Shown: positions 50,189-62,064 of the stretch, in pieces
Layout of the letters: each line of letters opens with the position of its first letter
Numbering within the stretch: the stretch's first letter is position 1
Source: Lytechinus pictus
Lineage: Eukaryota; Echinodermata; Echinoidea; Temnopleuroida; Toxopneustidae
NCBI RefSeq assembly: GCF_037042905.1
Contig: NC_087245.1
Span: 8,199,501-8,263,500 of the forward strand
DNA length: 64,000 bases
Direction: 5' to 3'
Position numbers and translations under genes: made by a program
Notes under the pieces: model-generated
The model's database searches: none
What the model was told of the DNA's origin: nothing
What the model saw: the letters and a program-made list of their open reading frames with translations, nothing else

Positions 50189-52860
50189 CTGTAAGAAATA
50201 AAGGGTTAAAAAAATGCATTGACGGTTTCTTTAAAAAAATAGACTTGAAAAAATAATATCATTCAAATCATTATATAAAGAAGCTCTAAATGATATTGAA
50301 ATTTACTGTATCTCTATGGCAGAGCAATATTAAAGCTTTATCAATCTTTTCAATACATGTATGTTCAACTATAATATCTTATTTATTCTAAAGGAAACGT
50401 GGAAAAGGCTGAACATGATCACATATGAAGAGATAAACAGAATAAAATATACAATATTAAAAAGTTAGGTGAATATTTTATTGAAGACAGAAATGAATAA
50501 AAGATAAATATCTTGAATAAGTATGTTGAAAAGAAAGAAAGAATGGATGTGAAAAATATAACGTGAAAATAGCTATCAAAGAGATGAATGTGGTCATGTG
50601 TCATGAGGTCGCCTACTTTTGTGTTACATGGTGATTTTTGCTTTTGCGTCACCTTTTAACTTCAAAAGTCTCTATCTCATTATCTCAATAAGTTTACACC
50701 TTACGAGAGCAAAATTATATATTTTCTGAAAGGAAATTGCTCAATGAACCCAAATATGCACTCAGAAATAGCCTTAGGTATAAGGCATTCATGTTATATT
50801 ATGTTGAATAGAAAAATATTAATGTTTTTTTTATTTCATATTTGTGATCATTATAATTAATTCAGTCCTCCTATGGCCGCTTCCGGTACCACCCCTGGTA
50901 CTCAGTCTTTGAAGATGTGTAACTCAAGTTATACTTATCCGAGAGCAATGAAACTTTCTAGATTATTAGCTATTGAATTCTGCTTTAAAACGATATCAGA
51001 TTCGTTGGCGTAGCTCCCATAGTTTTGCAAATAATTTTAAATAACTCTACAAATTTACCCAAATATGTAGCAGCACCACCCGTTTTGGTGGGCGGCATCA
51101 TGGCACATGGCCATATATATTAAAATAAGACTTAAATATTGAAGATAGATTTTAAAAACTATGACTGCAGTTTGTGTGACAAACGATTCCTATTCATGTT
51201 TCCTGTAAAAGAGGCTGCAAAAATCACAAAACACAGAGAAACCCCTCAACTGTTTGCAGTTTTGAAGATATATTATTTTAATTTTGTATTTTTTTTATAA
51301 TATGAACATATTTTAGAAAATGAGGAACATGATTTTCTTTGCATGAGAAATCAAGCACATAGCTTTAAGACCCATAGCTTCCAAATCCAGCAGCGAAATG
51401 AAGAAAATGTTTGAAAAGCTCTACAGGATTTTTATTTTAGTGTAGATTCTAGTGAGTTACGTGAGGGAAAAAAATTTGCCCCTCGAAATGCTCAAAAGAA
51501 CCTTGGAAAATAAAAACAGAGCCCCTGGAAATTCATGTGTAGGACTACTGCTGCTACTGCAATGTTAAAGCTGATCCAGTGCTGCAGATTTTAATTGTGG
51601 GCTGTGAAAGTAGCCCCCAAAAATAAAAAAAGGTTGTTTTTGTTTTGCCTGGAGTTATGAAATATTTTCTTCTTGGTTAATAATCTTTAAAATATTTTCC
51701 ACAGATCAGAATTTAAGACAATCTGTTCAAATATTATAATTGCCATTTTTTTCCTTTTGAAAATGCATAGCGGTACAGCTGATGCAGCTGAGCATGCATA
51801 CAGCTGATTATTATCATAATAATTATTCATAATCACGTATTAAATTTTTAGTATTTGTTAAATAATAATTTTTATCTATAAATTGTTCTTCAAAACGGCA
51901 TTTTGGAACATCGCTAATCGTAGCTACATCATAACAAAAGATTCAAGGGTCAGACCTACATGTATTGTATTTGCTTTGTTGACAAACGGATCGAGGGATC
52001 TACATGTACCGGTACACGAGATCGGTCTGGTAAGAAACCTTCAATTTTTCGCCTTTTCATTAACCAATTTTGGAAACCTACATACGCATTAGGCGTATGA
52101 AGGTGCAAAAATAAATAAAATCACCAACATTTACATGATTTTTATCTTAAAAGATGGATTTCCTAGGAAAATCCATCTTTGTTTTGGTGAGTCTCTTATA
52201 CATATGGCAGGCAGTTCAAGGCTCCATGTACCTCAGACGATGTTCGTGCAGGCTCCACTCCACTCCGCTCCGCTACACTACGCTCCACCTACCGGTATAC
52301 CGGTATACCCAGTTGTTGTGTGTCCGGACAGGTTGTGTGTCCGGACGATCAATTTTAGAAAGTCATTTGGAAAAAATTACAAGCGAAGTTTCATCAAATT
52401 TTAGTACAAAATTTTAGAAAATATTATAGAGAACAAAATAGAAGATGATTACAACTATTGAATTCATATTTTTAGTGTAATCTTAAGACAAAAAAGAAGG
52501 CTTCAAAAATATAAAGTGTCCGGACACCCGATCCCCCATCCTACCTGGTAATACATGTCAAAATATTTAGAAAAGTTGTGCCTCGGTGTCAGGATTCTGT
52601 TTCACGATATACCTTCATTATAATCAAGATAAGTGCATAATTTATTTTTTCCCCTTTTATTTGGGGGGCTATTGCGACCCCATTCTACCCCATTTTTGGA
52701 GAGTGCCAGGCTGCCAGCTCTGCCTAATACTTAGGCTAATTATTTATAGTTTACATGGACAAGTCCTGGGTAAGTCAGACTGGAATTGGAAACAGTCGAA
52801 CCAATTTAGAAATCAAACTTAAGTTACATTATTTAATTTAGCAACAGTTGGAACACTCAC
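50189..52860 (-). other. PI4KB: Probable PI4KB intron in the 5' UTR
   Basis: 2.7 kb between the acceptor at 50189 and a donor-like site at 52860. It includes CpG-containing patches near 50875 and 51080 and, at its upstream end, the CCGGTA palindromes and GTCCGGAC repeats (52236-52346). No conserved coding sequence seen. Confidence 0.45.
52236..52346. repeat. Short module with palindromes, related to 63478-63565
   Basis: It contains GATGTTCGTGCAGGCTCCAC and ACTACGCTCCACCTACC (also at 63486 on), a perfect palindrome TACCGGTATACCGGTA (52290-52305), and two direct copies of GTTGTGTGTCCGGAC 17 bp apart (52315, 52332). Confidence 0.7.
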
Positions 52861-53300
52861 TCGAGCCAGACTCTCCATCACCAGTCTCACTCTCGGGATC
52901 AGCTCAGCCTCAGCTCCGTTTATTTGCCTGACGTCGGCCGTTTTCACCCGCATGATGAGCACATCGTCACCTCATCAGCTCAGTGGCAGTGCAGTGACAG
53001 TGTCAGTTAGAGAAAGAGAAACTGAGTCATGTCACTCGGAATTGTCAGATTTTTCCTCACTCAGGCTCAGCTCACTGATCGGGCTTCATTCCGTTTACAC
53101 GCAGTAGGTCACAGCTCAGTAGATCTAGTATAATATATGAAAGTTAGATGTCTAGCTAGACGTGGCCTATGTTAAATCGGGAAGAGTTTCTTTGGTTTGC
53201 GATCAGGAGCCTTTTTTTAACTTAGCAGAAAGGCTTGTCTACGCCGTGATTGAAGACCGCCATCTTTCCCGCAGCTAGTACGGTACCTATATACAGCACA
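52861..53300 (-). promoter_or_regulatory. PI4KB: Candidate PI4KB promoter and non-coding first exon
   Basis: A GC-richer block upstream of PI4KB with repeated CTCAGCTC/CAGTG motifs and no TATA box. On - it begins with AAGATGGCGG (53257-53266), a YY1-type element typical just inside housekeeping transcription starts. It ends with a donor-like GTGAGTGTT at 52860. That fits the orphan acceptor at 50189. It contains several upstream ATGs, so the true exon may be smaller. Confidence 0.35.
53258..53266 (-). promoter_or_regulatory. YY1-type motif at the candidate PI4KB start
   Basis: CGCCATCTT on +, AAGATGGCG in the PI4KB sense, within the candidate promoter block. Confidence 0.4.
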
Positions 53301-53698
53301 CTCGGTATACAGCTAGAGCCTCGCTGTACCTGGCGACCATTAGCAGACGGCCAAATGGGGAGGAAGATAGCGAGCATTTCTATTTTTTATCATAATCATG
53401 ATTTTTTTTTCTTTCTACACCGAAATAATTTGTGGTGATGATATTCCTAGAGAAAAAAAATTGCGTTGAAGTATAGGGAATTCATTAACGGGACTTTGAT
53501 CACTAATCTGCATAAGTCAGTGCCCCGGTCAGTGCCAGTCACTTATGCAGTAAAGTAAATTTCTGTTTCTGTTTTCTCCGGAATTAACTCGGCAGGACAG
53601 CTTTTGCTGGTAAACACCCGCCGGGGTAAACACCAAGCAATTAGGTCCTATATACTTATAGGAAACATTTTACTTTTTTTAAATCAAAGTGGAGAAAA

Positions 53699-53776
53699 TG
53701 GCAGAGTGGGGATTCGAACTCACAAACTTGCGATTGTGAGTTCAATGCTCTATAACGATGAAGCTATAGCTCCATA
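53699..53776 (-). repeat. tRNA-like sequence, probably a tRNA-derived SINE head
   Basis: On - it reads TATAGCTTCATCGTTATAGAG (A-box-like), then GAGTTCGAATCCCC (B box) and CACTCTGCC, in tRNA order and spacing. The D arm and acceptor pairing are imperfect, so I do not call a functional tRNA. Confidence 0.45.
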
Positions 53777-53933
53777 TGCTCTAACAAATTACAGGGGCGA
53801 CGGAACCGGGGGGCGGGGGCGGCAAATGCGCGGCCACAAAAATATTCGATTGGTGAGCTATATTCATACATGAGCTCACTAGATGCAGTCATTAAAAGAC
53901 AAGTCCACCCCAACAAAAAGAACAGTAATTTTA

Positions 53934-54190
53934 GCGCCGTAATCGACCAAAAGGCGAGTTTTATAACTTAAAGGTCAAGTCCACCCCAGAAAAATGTTGA
54001 TTTGAATAAATAAAAAAAAAATCAAACTAGCATAACGCTAAAAATTTCATCAAATTCGGATGTAAAATAAGAAAGTTATGACATTTTAAAGTTTCGCTTG
54101 TTTTTCACAAAACAGTAATATGCACAACTCAGTGACATGCAAATGGACAGACGATGATGTCACTCACTGGTGTCAGCACTAAAGCTGAGC
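53934..54190. mobile_element. Foldback element left end with TTAA
   Basis: TTAA (53968-53971) then AGGTCAAGTCCACCCCAGAA is the inverted counterpart of the ends at 1-22 and 62041-62064. The body (AATTTCATCAAATTCGGATG...) is the family's usual left half. Just upstream, CGCCGTAATCGACCAAAAGG resembles 60849-60887. Confidence 0.65.
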
Positions 54191-54239
54191 ATATTGAATT
54201 GTGTGATGCAGGTGAGACTGCCAGAGGCGCTCCACTTGT

Positions 54240-57200
54240 TAAGGTCTGAAATGTTAATGATTAGAAAATTTCTTAGAATGTCCCATTTTTAGGTCTGATC
54301 GCTTCGCGCTCTCATCAATTGTATAGATATATCCTGTTCATATAAAAGTGCTTGGAAACGGTCCAGATTTTAGGTCGGAATGTCAAAATTTTTTTGACAT
54401 TTATTTTTTACAGACGCATATCTTCAGGATGTTCAGGATCACAATATTGCTCGAAATGTTCAATTTTCAGGACAAAATGCATGAAATTTCAAAAAATTTT
54501 AGCTCGCGCTTCGCGCTCGCATTATTTAATTGTTGAAATATGTATCGTCTTCAAGGGTAACTTACAAACAAAATCAGTGATAATCATTGTAAAAGCTACT
54601 GTATATTCAAACCTGAGAATCAAACATTCTAAGCAATTTTTATAGTCATGATCAAATATGCAGTTTTAACTGAAGGATTTTTTTTATAAACTGACCAGAA
54701 AAGGGACCATTTTAGAACTATTTACAGTCACTGATTAAGAGGACATACATTCATCATCATCATGCGAGCGAGAAGCGCGAACAAAATCAGACTTGAAAAC
54801 TTATATGAGCACTTTGTGTAAACATGAACAAGATAAGCTGAAAATATTTGCTAATCCGACCTGAAAATTTGATACTTTTGTAATAAAGAATAAAGTAAAA
54901 GAGCATAATGCGCGAACTAAATTCTTTTTGGATAGATTTATACCTGAAACGGATCATTCTAAGCACTCTTTGAATAATTTTGAACAAGATGAATATCTAA
55001 TTAAACAATAGTCCATGAGAGTGCGAAGTGCGAGCTGAAAAACTTTGATATTCCGACTTGAAAAACCAAACAGTTTTTTGCACGTTTTTTTTTTTAAAGA
55101 ACAAGATATGTATAGGCCTATCTCAATAAACAATTATTACGAGTGCGAATTAAGCGCGGGCAGAAATCTTGGGAGATTCAAACTTTCAAAATGTACATTC
55201 TTTTCACTTCTTTTAATCATTAAATTAATGGGTAACTTCTAAATAAATAATGCGAGCGCGAAGCGCTAGCTGAAAAAATTTAACACATCGATCTGAAAAC
55301 TGGACATTTTTAAGCACGTTTTTAAATATAGAATAGTATTTCATATTCTCATTTAACAATTGATACAAGTCTGAATAGCGAGCTGAAATTTTGTCATATA
55401 CTACTGACTCGAATGGAAATGTGTTAAGTGTAGGAACACTATGAAGAGAATATGTCACTATAAATGATGCTAGCACCAGCGGCGTAACAGGGGTCGGTGG
55501 CCAGGGGGGGGGGGGAAGAGCCAAAAATTTCCCGGTCATATCATGGAACAGGCAATGGCGTCATAAGGCAAACATTTTGAGTGGGCGATATGGCGTATCA
55601 GGCATATATATATATAAATATAAGCGAGCGAGCGAGCAAAAATTTTTGACATTTTTATTGCAAAAATCAAATTTTGTGATAGATTTTGACATAATGTTAA
55701 AAAGATGATATCATATTTCACCCTCCTCTCTTTCCTTTTTTTCTCTCCTTTTTGTACGCCACGGTGAACAGGATTTTGTTATGGTTGTGAGCATCAGGGC
55801 AAAGCTCTATATGCTCGAGGGGGCCGAGTATGGCGCTTCTGGCAAGAAGTAGCTTAATATAGGTCCCGAGCGAGCGAAGCGAGCGAGATAAAAAAAATCA
55901 CCTTTTCATGAGAATCTAACATGAAGATAGATTTTAACGTGATATTCAGAAAAATATGATACACATTAAAAATAATACACTTTCCTTTCTTTCCTCATTT
56001 TTGTTTGTTTGGTTGTAGAACTTTTGGGGGCCATGGTCCAACTCATCCAAATAACAGTGCTTTATGGTGGGGTCCAGGGCAGAGCCCCGGAACCTCTTGA
56101 TATCAAAGCCATTTTAAACCTTACAGATGGCCACTTATTTTAATCAAATTGCGTGTATATTTATATAGCTTTAACACAACACATAAATTCAATGCAGTTG
56201 CGTATCGTAATCATCCAAATATTGTGAGGGGCACACCATAGCAAATGTGGGAAAATTTGTAAAAAGTCGCCAGCGAGCGAAGCGAGCCAGAAAAAAAGCC
56301 TGTTAAAATGAAATTCTAATTATGTGATAGATTTTTACTTCATTATAGCAAATATCATGTCATATATTTTTTTTCATTCATCTAATTTCGCTGCCTCCTT
56401 TATTTTTCTTTTATTTCCCCTTGGCTGTGGAACCACCCCCGGTACGCCAGTGCTTCAACGTAAGGCTTAATGCAGGAAGGGTCCATATAGGGGCCCGTTA
56501 TAGAACCCATTAAAAGTTACAGATGAAGAGCCCCCACTGCACGGGGTCTTGACTCTCGGACAGAGCCTTTGGAGATTTAGCAAGTTTATGATAGACTTTC
56601 ATACGACATTATGCTATATACCATCCATTTTTCTTCCCGCTTGTTATCTCAATCCTCGGCAGCCCGGTAGTGCACGTTATCTTGTCCCTATTCTTTATTT
56701 TCCAATTTAGAATTTGGCTAATTCCATTCTGCCTTTATTTCCCGCTTTTGTTTGCATTTTTGTCATCTTTAATTTATTTCCTTGTCTTATTAATCATGCT
56801 AATGTATTATATCGGGGCGAATTGTTTTTTCTCACTTGTTCGTTTTTCCTTCCTTTTTCCGTTATCTTTCCGTTTTCCTTTTTTATGTTTTTTCTTAGTT
56901 TTCTTTTCCCTTTCCCCTTCCCCTTTTTTCTTTTCTTTCCTTTCCCTTTCTTCCTCCTTTTTTTTCTTTTTCCTTTTTAAAAAAAAATTTTCCCGGTGAG
57001 CTCCGCCAGGGGGGCAGCTTGCCCCCCCCGCCTGTTACACCACTGGCTAGCACGAAGCGTGAGCTGATTTTTTTTGCGATTTAATGCCCTAAAACGAGAT
57101 ATTCTAACTTTATAAGTACCTTTTTATCATGAATACGATGCGTATCTATTGCTCTTGCAAAGCGATGAAAATATTTGATATAGACCCACTGACCTAAAAG

Positions 57201-57690
57201 GAGACATTTCAAGGACTCTTTGTGGGAATTCATGAAGATAATAATGTATCTGTCTAATCAAATAATGCGAGCGCGTAGCGCGAGCTTTACTATTTCTATA
57301 TTTAGCACTTTTTAAAATCATGAACAGGATGCCATGCTCGTTGAAAAAAAAATGATCAAAACTCGAATCTCGAGCAAAATAATTTGTACAAGTTCACTTG
57401 AAAATATGATACTATAAGCCCCTTGTTTTAATATCCTCTTGAGCAGATTATCATCTCCCTCAAGGCAATTAATGTGATCACAAATTAAGCGCGAGCTTAA
57501 TTGTTATTTATAGAATGACCTGACCTGATTCCCCTCCCCCTTGTTTCATTCACTTTTTCTTCCTCGTCTTTTTTGTTCTTCCCCCTTTTTTGCGCCGCCA
57601 ATAGGGCGCCGCAGCCCCGTAGGCCCCCCCCCCCCATTATAAGGTCTTTGCCCCCCCCCCCCCCTTCCCGGAGGCGCCGGCTATCTATAA
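54240..57690 (+). repeat. Diverged tandem array with GCGAGCGCGAAGCGCGAGCTGA units
   Basis: Recognisable unit cores occur near 54765, 54905, 55021, 55140, 55250, 55372, 55462/57053, 57267 and 57484, spaced about 110-140 bp; some oppositely oriented cores lie at 54300 and 54500. Units continue as CTGAAAA...GACCTGAAAA. The array is interrupted at 55476-57046 by a separate element. The right end carries GCGCCGCCAATAGGGCGCCG and G/C runs. A shorter inverted copy is at 4165-4735. Confidence 0.7.
55476..57046. mobile_element. 1571-bp element nested in the array, 6-bp target duplication
   Basis: The termini CCAGCGGCGTAACAGG (55476) and, inverted, CCAGTGGTGTAACAGG (57046) match at 14 of 16. CTAGCA flanks both sides (55470-55475, 57047-57052). 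Removing the element and one CTAGCA restores a normal array unit. Inside are three diverged GCGAGCGAAGCGAGC modules (55623, 55865, 56271) and C/T-rich tracts; no intact transposase. Confidence 0.8.
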
Positions 57691-58500
57691 CACTTCCCTG
57701 GTTTTAGTATACAAAATAATGCACGTAAGTGCGTGCATACAGGGCCAAATAATGAACGATGTGCGAGAAGAGCCAATGGATACCGCACCGAAGTCTGCAG
57801 GACCGAGTGCGGTATATCCATTTGGCGAGTCGAGTACAGACTTCATTAATTAGGTCCTCTATGCACAAGAGTGTGTGCATTGTTTGCTTTATACAACCCC
57901 CTCCCCCCATGTTACTGAGTTATCCCGAATACTATATTTGATCTAAATTCTAGATAATTCCAGACCTCGCACTATCCTGCACTCTGACGTCAGACTGCAG
58001 GATGGTGCATATTGGATGCCATAGTGCAATTCGCTGATTATCATGACATGTGATCCGATTTGCAGATTACAGAATATTCTTGGGAGTTATATAACACAAA
58101 ATAACTAACAGTTAGTCCCCCAAATCACACGTGATTGTCGTTTCATTATGATAGGCGAGCGCTATTTTTATTACGGCGCTGAGCTAATCGGTACGAGCTT
58201 CGGTGCACTGTGACTAGCTGTTTTGTAATCTAAGGTAGATATGAATAACAAAACTAATTCTAATAACAGGTCACCCTTCTCAAAAGACCTTTCATTTTGA
58301 CATAGTAGGGCCTATATTGGCATAAAATATTCAGAAAAATAATACACATTTACTTTCTTTCTCCTTCTTTCGGGGGGAGGGGGGGGGGTGTGGGTTCGTA
58401 AATCTATGGGAGAGGGACACAGCCCCCAATCTGTACGCCATTCAGAAAAATATTATAATATTGCTATGATATTTAGAAGAAAATAAAATGTTTACAAAAG
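57691..58500. other. Intergenic DNA
   Basis: Mixed composition with G runs near 58373-58388; no gene or clear repeat boundary seen. Confidence 0.45.
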
Positions 58501-58560
58501 GTGTGTTTCACGGGGGGGGGGGGGGGGGGAGGGGGGGTATGATCGAATACTCGTCGAAAG

Positions 58561-59025
58561 ACGATGCCTCTCCCGTACATAAGTTGCTGTACAAAATTCG
58601 AGTAATTCGAGGGAAACCCCCTCCCCCCTCGAGATCTTTGCCCATTGGTCCATGCAATTCTATTACATGACAAGCGCTCCGTCAGGGGCAAACAGTTATA
58701 GCTTTTTCAATTTTAGACAAGAAAAAAATATTATTTTTTAACTTTTAAGGATTATGATGAGGGAAAAAAACTCGCTTTGCCCCCAATTATCCTTATTGTT
58801 ATTTATTGGTTTTTTTTTTTTTTTTTTTTTGGGGGGGGGGGCAAGTGGTCCATCTGTCCCCCCCCCCCCCCCTTCCTCCGTTCTAGAGGCAATCGGTCTC
58901 GCAAACTTGCTCGCTCCACAACTGCATGGATCGCCAATGGACGAAGATCTCGGGGAGGGGGTTTATCTCGAATTACTCGAATTTTGTACAGCAACTTATG
59001 TATGGGGAGAGCAGTGTTGTCGTGC
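58561..59025. repeat. Large inverted pair (~100-bp arms) with poly-G flanks
   Basis: 58561-58660 and 58923-59025 are inverted copies sharing CATAAGTTGCTGTACAAAAT and TCGAGTAATTCGA (left orientation). Poly-G runs (58512-58529, 58831-58841) and C15 (58858-58872) sit beside and between the arms. Confidence 0.75.
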
Positions 59026-59037
59026 CTCAATGCTCGT

Positions 59038-59160
59038 CCTTGGCCTTAGGGCGCCTCAAGGCATACTTTTTCAAAGCCTTGGCCTTGAACTTTCAAGCCT
59101 TGGCTTTGAGGATTTAGAGCCTTGAAATTTAAAGGCATTTTCAATGCCTTTTCTAGGCAT
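59038..59160. repeat. Short CTTGGCCTTGA-type repeats
   Basis: GCCTTGGCCTTGAACTTTCA, GCCTTGGCTTTGAGG, GCCTTGAAA and GGCATTTTCAATGCCTTT recur. A related TGCCTTGGCCTTGGG lies at 61468. Confidence 0.7.
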
Positions 59161-60113
59161 TTTGTTTTTGTACTTTCATTTGTTTTTATATAAGTAATTA
59201 TAAATGTTTCAATTGTTCTGTATATTTAATGACACTAATGTTCAATACTACTAGTCAGCAGTAGCAGTAGCAGCAGCAGTAGTAAGAGTACTAGCCATAA
59301 ATTGTAATTATCACTATTATCAAGAATTGTCATCACATTATGTTACAAAGAAAACAGTTGATAAAAAAATAACATTATTTATTGGTAATGTATTGTAATC
59401 ATGACTAATGATGATAATGACAATATCAATCAATCATAATAATGATAATAATGAATTAAGATAAAGATATAATAGTGATTTGATGACAGGAATAATTTTA
59501 ACAACAATTTTCATCCTTTAAAAATAGCTAACTCTAAAGAATAATAACAAGGTTGATTTCTATTCCATTGTGATTTTCCTTTTATCATTTTGTTTGGCCA
59601 ACAAGAATGTTTTAATCTTAATGATATTCTGAAAAAGATTTGGTAAACTACTAAACTTGAACACAATCTTCAATTTTGTCACATCCAAATGGGCTATGTC
59701 AATTGCATGATGAGCCAAAAAATTTGAGGGGCCAAGCCTGGTATATAGAGCAAAATTTCTGCCAAAAAAGTTGGAAGTGATTGAAGCGAGCGAGCAAGCA
59801 AAATTTTTCACCCTCTTACTATAAGAAAAGCTAATTTTGTGAGATTGTGACAATATGTCTAAAAAATAATATCACTTTTACTCCTTTTTCAATTTATTTT
59901 TTTCTCCTTTTCAAAGAGTTCTTGGTGGTGGAACTTCTTCTCTCTCTTTTTTTTTTTTTGGGGGGGGGGTGGGGGTCTGATATTTTTCAAAAAGGCGAGA
60001 AAGAGGAATGGGAAGAGAGTGAAAGAGAGTTGAAGGGGGAGAAACATGTGAGGGCGTAAGAAAGATCGGGGTGACACATTTGGCTGGTTAGGCAGAGTAT
60101 ACTGCAAAATCAG
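59161..60113. other. Repeat-derived intergenic DNA
   Basis: An (ATAATG)-rich block at 59400-59460. A GCGAGCGAGCAAGCAAAATT module (59784) is followed by the same sequence type as 55623-55740, so another diverged copy of that element. A poly-T/G run lies at 59949-59970. Confidence 0.5.
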
Positions 60114-60300
60114 TTAAAGGGATGGTCCGGGCTGAAAATATTTATATCTAAATAAATAGAGTAAAATTCACAAAACAAAATGCTGAAAATTTCATCAAAA
60201 TCGGATAACAAATAACGAGGTTATTGAATTTTAAAGTTTATAAATATTTTGTGAAAACAGTTATATGCACATCGTCAAGTGTGATTATTAAAATGGTTAT
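60114..60300. mobile_element. Partial foldback element, left half
   Basis: TTAA (60114-60117) then AGGGATGGTCCGGGCTGAAA and AATTTCATCAAAATCGGATA, the left half of the family seen whole at 41970 and 61508; the right half is missing. Confidence 0.65.
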
Positions 60301-60418
60301 TATTAAAATGGTGATTATTAAATCTAATTGGTATGCTTATTAATTTATTGTTAAATTTAGTTGGTAAATGGTCTGTAATAATTTCCAGTAAAAAACAATG
60401 CAAAACAAAAGACGAAAA

Positions 60419-60500
60419 AACAAAGAAATGCATAAGAAATTTAAAAAAAAACAAAGAAATGCATAAGAAATTTTAAAAAAAAAGAAATACATAAGGAAAA
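60419..60500. repeat. 31-bp tandem repeat
   Basis: AAAGAAATGCATAAGAAATT recurs at 60422 and 60453, with a diverged third copy at 60482. Confidence 0.85.
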
Positions 60501-61134
60501 ATTCACTTTTGCAATTTTTCTTTGTGGAAACCTTTAAATTAGATTTAAAAGATGACATCTGGAAAAAAGAGGAAAATTTGAATTGGCTGTGAAATATGCA
60601 AATAATATTTTTCACAAATAAATTTGCATATTTTATTCATTATAAATAAAAAAATGATCGTTTTTAGAATTATTTTTTGTACTGGCTTGTAGTTTACGTG
60701 GAAAAGAATGTGCATGCCAAATGTTGGTGAGATCACGCGAACGACGGCCGAGATCAGAATATTTAATTTTCATGTCTTATTTAACAAAATGTCCAGAAGT
60801 TTGAATTCGTGATTCGCGCTGGCAATATCTCGCAAGCAGTGATTGTCGCCATAATTGACCAAAAATCGAGTTTTACAACTTCAGAATTGATTTTTTTTTT
60901 CAAAACCGCTTGTTGATCGCTACACTTTCTTGGTGAAAAGTAAAGCCTTAATCAAAATATCCATCTTATCAATTAGAAATCGCTTAGGCTTTGCTCAACT
61001 TAATTTCTACACTGAAAACACTTAACTCTCACGCAGTTGATAATCTCAGTTTGAAATCTGTTTGCACCAAAATGCACATTTTGACATATAAATGCCCTTT
61101 TTGGCTTTGACCCCTCCCCAAACCATAATATGTT
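60501..61134. other. Intergenic DNA
   Basis: AT-rich, except for a CGACCATAATTGACC-type segment (60849-60887) shared with 53934. No gene seen. Confidence 0.45.
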
Positions 61135-61300
61135 CTGCCGCCCCTGTCCCAGAGGGAGTGGAGAAAGGCATACGTCGGGAATGGGCATGCCATGCAGGAT
61201 CAGATGACCGTGGTAATAATAATTATTGCAATGTAAATCGCCTAGAAAAATAATGTATTAATGTACAAAGGTAATTATATTATTATTTTGATATTATGCC
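61135..61300 (+). mobile_element. Second SINE-like copy
   Basis: CCCAGAGGGAGTGGAG, GATCAGATGACCGTGGTAAT and AAATCGCCTAGAAA occur in the same order as at 535-758, ending in TATATTATTATTTTG. Confidence 0.6.
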
Positions 61301-61507
61301 TATTAAATCTATCATGAAATTATTTTTTATTTTACGTGTACAAGGGTCAAAATTTTTGCTCGCTCAGTTCGCTCGCTCACACCTTTTATACATTTTGCCC
61401 TGTGTGCCATATGTCTGCTGCCTAAGCATTGTTGGCTCATTGTTCCGTATGTCATAAGTTTGAAATGCCTTGGCCTTGGGTATTGAAGGAGTGGCTTTAA
61501 TTGGGTA

Positions 61508-62064
61508 TTAAAGGGATGGTAGAATAGAGTGGACTTCTCTGAGCAAAATGCCGAAAATTTCATCAAAATCGGATATAATAAAGTTATTGAAGTTTAAATT
61601 TTAGCAATATTTTGTGAAAACAGTCGTCATGAATATTCATTAGATGGGCTGATGATGTCACATCCCCACTCTCTGTTTTCTTATGTTATTACATAAAATC
61701 ATATTTTTTTTCATTATTTCATACTTGTGTGAATAATATGTCTCCCTTACAATGAAATAAGTTGCAGCAATAAATGTCTAATGCACTAAATCAGTTGTCA
61801 ATCAAATTTTTCTAGTTCTTGGAGGAAAAAATTGAATAAACCTAATTTCATATAATAATATTCAAAAGAACAAGTAGGGGGTGTGACATCATCAGCCCAC
61901 CTAATGAATATTCATGACGACTGTTTTCACAAAATATTGCTGAACTTTAAAATTCAATAACTTTGTTATTTGCCAGCCGATTTTGATGAAATTTTCAGCG
62001 TAATTCGTGTTTGATTTTTCTTTATTTATTTAAATCAACTTTTTTCTGGGGTGGACTTGACCTT
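61508..62064. mobile_element. Foldback element, copy B
   Basis: It starts with TTAA (61508-61511) and AGGGATGG and ends CTGGGGTGGACTTGACCTT. The inner inverted blocks include GGGCTGATGATGTCACATCC (61648 on) against GGTGTGACATCATCAGCCC (61879 on), and AATATTCAT..GACG on both sides. It is the closest relative of 41970-42524. Confidence 0.75.

Noticed and set aside
53699-53776. Functional tRNA gene
   Set aside because: A- and B-box-like sequences are present but stems are imperfect; kept only as a tRNA-derived repeat.
56670-56999. Phe/Ser/Leu-rich frames of 88-109 codons resembling membrane proteins
   Set aside because: Low-complexity translation of a T/C-rich tract inside a transposable element.
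58473-59125. Frames sharing a VHKLLYKIRVIR peptide
   Set aside because: They are translations of the two inverted repeat arms, not a gene family.
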